Shown here one piece after another: positions 59,375 through 64,000 of a DNA stretch of 64,000 nucleotides. The notes under the pieces are model-generated. The model was given only the letters and a program-made list of their open reading frames with translations, was not told the DNA's origin and did not search any database. The stretch spans positions 46,051,180 through 46,115,179 of the forward strand of contig CM055106.1 of the NCBI GenBank assembly GCA_029204225.1, read 5' to 3'. Positions within the stretch are counted from its first letter, which is position 1; each line of letters starts with the position of its first letter. This DNA is from Diphasiastrum complanatum. Lineage: Eukaryota; Streptophyta; Lycopodiopsida; Lycopodiales; Lycopodiaceae. A program made the translations under genes and the position numbers.

Positions 59375-59871
59375 ATATAAAGTCCTCACTACAGGATACT
59401 AGTCAAAGCATACCATCAAAGCAACAACACAAGGGAACGGGTGGTGGATAAACCAACTTAACCAAACCTAGATCGCACGGATATAGCCACCAAGCTATGG
59501 ATCAATCATAATCACGGAAAGAGGAATCACACTAGCAGCATGTAGCTACCAAATCACAGAATCAAGCATACACTAGTGAGAGCCCAATAAGTATACTCAT
59601 ACACGCCAAGGCCCATGCACCACTAGTAGTGCACTGTGACACCTCACAAGACACCTCTGCAGCCTATTTGGACCATGTCATCTAGTTCTCTAATGACTCA
59701 CTAATAGACCCATACCAACTCCACCACCATGTGTTTAGGCTTATAACCATTAATTATGACCATGTAAACATAAGAACCCCAATTCCCTTATAGTCACAAT
59801 TAACTTACTGGTTGTTGGTCTACCGGTCCCTAGCGTGGACACGCTACCTGAGACCAATCATGGGCATGACA
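59375..59871 (-). repeat. 5' LTR of gypsy 2
   Basis: Starts TGTCATGCCC at 59871 on the minus strand and ends beside the primer site. Pairs with 55944-56406, which is in the opposite orientation because of the inversion. Confidence 0.9.
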
Positions 59872-60150
59872 ATTCTGGTGATGCAATGGGTCTAGTTTCA
59901 AACCTTGCGCGAGTGATCCAAACCATGATTGATGAGAAAAAAGACATGAACAAGCGCATATCTGATCTGGGGACATAGAACACACTGATTAGCCAAAAGG
60001 TTATTCAGTTGAGCCGCGAGCTGAAGATTGCCAGACAACACGAGGCAAAGTTTGAAGCTCAGTTAAAGAAGGCCAACAAGTCAGCCGCCCACCAACACCT
60101 GGAAGACTATGTGGCGACCCTTCAAAATGCACTCACCACAGCGCAAGACA
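59872..60150 (+). pseudogene. coiled-coil fragment cut by a copia LTR
   Basis: Plus-strand frame NLARVIQTMIDEKKDMNKRI, a TAG near 59978, then QLSRELKIARQHEAKFEAQL and LEDYVATLQNALTTAQD, cut by the LTR at 60151. Strong heptad pattern, no family recognised; perhaps a gag N-terminus or a host gene piece. Confidence 0.45.
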
Positions 60151-61466
<1,316 letters not shown>

Positions 61467-61480
61467 TGGTATCAGAATGA
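61467..61480 (+). other. primer-binding site of copia 3
   Basis: TGGTATCAGAATGA matches the initiator tRNA-Met form in its first ten bases. A GATATCAGAGCG word follows 50 bases later. Confidence 0.75.
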
Positions 61481-61668
61481 TTTCACTACTTATCTGATTC
61501 CAACATGATATCAGAGCGAAAGCTTTAATACTTGATATCTTTCACGATATCAAATTGATATTATACTCTTCAGTTCTTTTCAACCTTTCAGTATCAGAGA
61601 ATTAATTTCCAATTGTTGGCATTACTGCATCTTAGCGTCATCGATACAATCGACAGACTAAGTTCCAG

Positions 61669-61995
61669 ATGGGTTCTCAAAGAAAAGTCGGTCTTATCGC
61701 AAACAAGCTGAATGGATCCAGTTATCATTTGTGAAAATTTAAGATGAAGACCTTGCTAATCGCCAACAACTTATGGGATGTTGTTATAGGTATAGAAGTA
61801 AAACCTGAAGATGATGACTCAAAGTGAAAATCGAAGGATGGTAAAGCTTTTGCGCTTATTATCCTCAATATATCAGATACAAAGATTTCATCTCTCTAGG
61901 TTGAAATGGACGAAGGCACATTCATGGTCAAAGATCAAAGCACATTTTTGGATGATTCATGGTTTCTGGATTCTGGAACAACTCAACATATGACC
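61669..61995 (+). pseudogene. copia 3 gag start and protease
   Basis: MGSQRKVGLIANKLNGSSYH at 61669, TGA at 61732 where copia gags have Trp (before KFKMKTLLI), another TGA at 61825, FALIILNISD, then a deletion of most of gag, including the zinc knuckle. The protease site WFLDSGTTQHMTN is near 61962. Confidence 0.8.
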
Positions 61996-62154
61996 AATCA
62001 ATGAAATCAATGACGGATCAAAAAATGAAGATGTTGCATATCAACTACAGTATGGTGGAAATAATCAACTTCCTATATTACCCAGAAGATCTTCAAGGAC
62101 TAGCAGACCAGCTAATTGGTATATCGTCGAGTCTGCAGCTTATCTTATTCAATA

Positions 62155-62886
62155 ACCGACGTCTGTCCAAGAGGCACTCAGTCAGCCTGATTCAGATCTC
62201 TAGAAAGAAGCTATGGATAAAGAGTATTCATCTCTTATCAAGAGATGGACGTGGACGATTGTCGAATTACCTGCCAGCAGAAACGTAGTTGATTGAAAAT
62301 GGATTTTCAAAGTCAAGTACAACGTAGATGGAAGCATCAACAGAAGAAAGGCACGACTTGTAGCCAGAGGATTTTCTTAGGTATACAACATAGATTACAG
62401 TGAGGCCTTCAGTCCAGTAGTCAAGCATTCCTCTATTCGACTTTTGTTGTCATTTGCCGCTACAGCAGATTTGTTTTACATCAAATGGTTGTACAGACAA
62501 CATATCTTAATGGAGTTATCGAAGAAGACATTTACATGGTGCAACCTGAAGGTTATATTATCGAGGGTAAACACAATCATGTTTGTAAATTCCATAAGGC
62601 ACTTTATGGCTTGAAGCAATCTGCTCGAACATGGTTTCAAAGGATCAATACTTTTCTTATTGATCATGGCTATACACCTAGCTCTTCAGATTCAAACGTT
62701 TACTTCAAAGCAGTGCAACAGTCTTTTATCATTATCACTTTGTATGTGGATGATACACTGCTTTTCAACAATAGTACCGATTTGATAAAAGAAGCCAAGA
62801 CAATGCTATCTTCCGAATTCGACATGACCGATCTGGGCGAAGCTCATTTCTACCTTGGTATACAGATCCACAGAGACAGAAAATAG
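62155..62886 (+). pseudogene. copia 3 reverse transcriptase
   Basis: VQEALSQPDSDL, stop 62201, KEAMDKEYSSLIKRWTW, VVD, stop 62294, KWIFKVKYNVDGSINRRKAR, VARGFS, stop 62378, VYNIDYSEAFSPVVKHSSIR; a frame change near 62480, then TYLNGVIEEDIYMVQPEGY, KALYGLKQSARTWF, TLYVDDTLLF (YVDD intact) and DLGEAHFYLGIQI. All three N-half stops sit where the family has Trp or Gln. Confidence 0.88.
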
Positions 62887-63736
62887 AAGTTGGTCTACAT
62901 TACACAACAGAGGTACATCTACAACATGTTAGTCAGATATAATCTGATGAATAGCAAGTTAGCTCTCTCACGAATGGAACCAGGACTCAAATTATAAAAG
63001 GACCAGTGTCCCCAGACAATTCATGAGAAGCAGCAGATGCGTGAGTATCCTTATCATTTTATTATAGGATCTATGATGTACGCCATGATCTGTACCATGC
63101 CAGACATAACTTTTGTAGTCAGCTCTCTCAGTCAGTATATGACTAATATTGGTATAACACATTGGCAGGCTCTTATCAGAGTCATGAGATATCTTTGAGC
63201 TACTATAGACTTTTGCATTTTGGAGTAGTCGGCAGCGACAAACTCAGTTTACTTAATGGTTACACAAAAGCAAGTGGGCAGGAGATGTAGACACTCGTAA
63301 ATCTACTTCCAGATTTACATTCTTCCTCACCAATGGTCCAGTTTCTTGGAACAGTCGCAAGCAATCTTCGATAGCTCTATCTTCCACTGGTTCAGAGTAT
63401 ATCGCAGCCTCTCAAGCTACAAAGGAAGCAATTTGATTGAGGAACTTACTCTCAGATATCGGCCTGAATCAATATGCTCCGACAACATTATTTTGTGATA
63501 GTCAAAGTGCCATCGCTTTATCAACCAACCCTAGATTTCATTCCAGGAGAAAGCACATTGAACTGAAGTATCATTTTGTAAGAAGCAAAGTTCTCAACGA
63601 AGAGGTCAGACTGCAGTACTGTAGAACGCAAGATATGACAACAGATGTTTTTACTAAAGCATTAAGGTTGGAGTCACACAGAAGATTCTGTGTAGAACTA
63701 AGTTTGAAGGTCAAGGCATTCAAGGATTCAGATTAA
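62887..63736 (+). pseudogene. copia 3 RT end and RNase H
   Basis: Begins with worn sequence (VYITQQRYIYNML, MYAMICTMPDI, GQEM) and then RNase H: FTFFLTNGPVSWNS, SIALSSTGSEYIAAS, a TGA at 63434 for Trp, LFCDSQSAIALSTNP, HIELKYHFVRSKV and MTTDVFTKAL. The last 99 codons are open. Confidence 0.87.
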
Positions 63737-64000
63737 GGGGGAGTGTTGGATTATTCTCTTTCTTACTAATCGCCTAATCGATTTTAATCTTCATCCATTG
63801 TTTATCCAGCCATGTGGATTTTCCCGTGTTGTTATACAGTTTGTAGAATTACAAGTGTTTTAATACAGTCTGTAGAATTACACAGAGTTTACGACAGTGT
63901 TTCCTTTTTCGCCTCTCAAGAATCCTGTTGAAAAATGCAGTGTCTCCTTTTTCGCATTTTTCGCTTGACAAAAATCTCGTGTAAAATCATAGTGTTGCAT
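63732..64000 (+). repeat. polypurine tract and 3' LTR of copia 3 (cut by window end)
   Basis: TTAAGGGGGAG precedes the LTR start TGTTGGATTATT at 63744. The visible 257 bases follow the 5' LTR closely in order, with scattered base changes. Confidence 0.9.

Overview
The window is nuclear DNA of a land plant. I base this on one spliced gene for a plant SR45a/Transformer-2-type splicing factor, on Ty1/copia and Ty3/gypsy LTR retrotransposons with plant-type primer sites (initiator tRNA-Met, one tRNA-Asp), and on AT-rich spacers with (TG)n, (TA)n and (TC)n tracts. Heavy layering of decayed retroelements around a single gene with long introns suggests a large, repeat-rich genome. I cannot place the species more exactly. 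No bacterial genes, CRISPR arrays or defence islands are visible.

Layout. 1-2.1 kb: decayed Ty3/gypsy integrase on the minus strand. 2.6-12.9 kb: a copia element on the plus strand (5' end lost) with a second copia element of the same family inserted in it in the opposite orientation. The inner copy (5724-11113) is bracketed by a perfect 5-bp target duplication, ACTCT. 13-18.5 kb: non-coding DNA with microsatellites and two unusual degenerate repeat fields (GGCAAAAAAA/GCCAGCCCGC at 17.1-17.7 kb; TTCGCGAA/GTTCGCGACA at 18.0-18.5 kb). 18.5-23.5 kb: relics of two copia elements and one Ty3/gypsy gag-protease. 23.5-28.4 kb: AT-rich spacer with little structure.

28.4-34.0 kb: the one host gene, on the minus strand. 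Seven exons encode a 209-residue RRM protein with RS-rich flanks. The start codon is the last codon of exon 1, and the first intron (3.1 kb) holds a tandem repeat and a foldback element. 34.3-45.5 kb: more copia and gypsy relics, including a tRNA-Asp primer site, gag zinc knuckles and coiled-coil frames.

46.3-59.9 kb: three related Ty3/gypsy elements, two or three with chromodomain-type integrase tails. A roughly 5.0-kb inversion (about 53,495 to 58,505) explains two chimeric junctions: it cut the 3' LTR of the first element and the reverse transcriptase of the second, and left the halves in opposite orientations. 60.15 kb to the end: a copia element without an integrase region, with a (TC)n tract in its LTR and a coding frame broken mainly by C-to-T type stop codons.

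Nothing here looks like a working new system. The valuable content is the splicing-factor gene model, the nested and inverted retroelement history, and a few unexplained repeat fields. All retroelements are visibly disabled.
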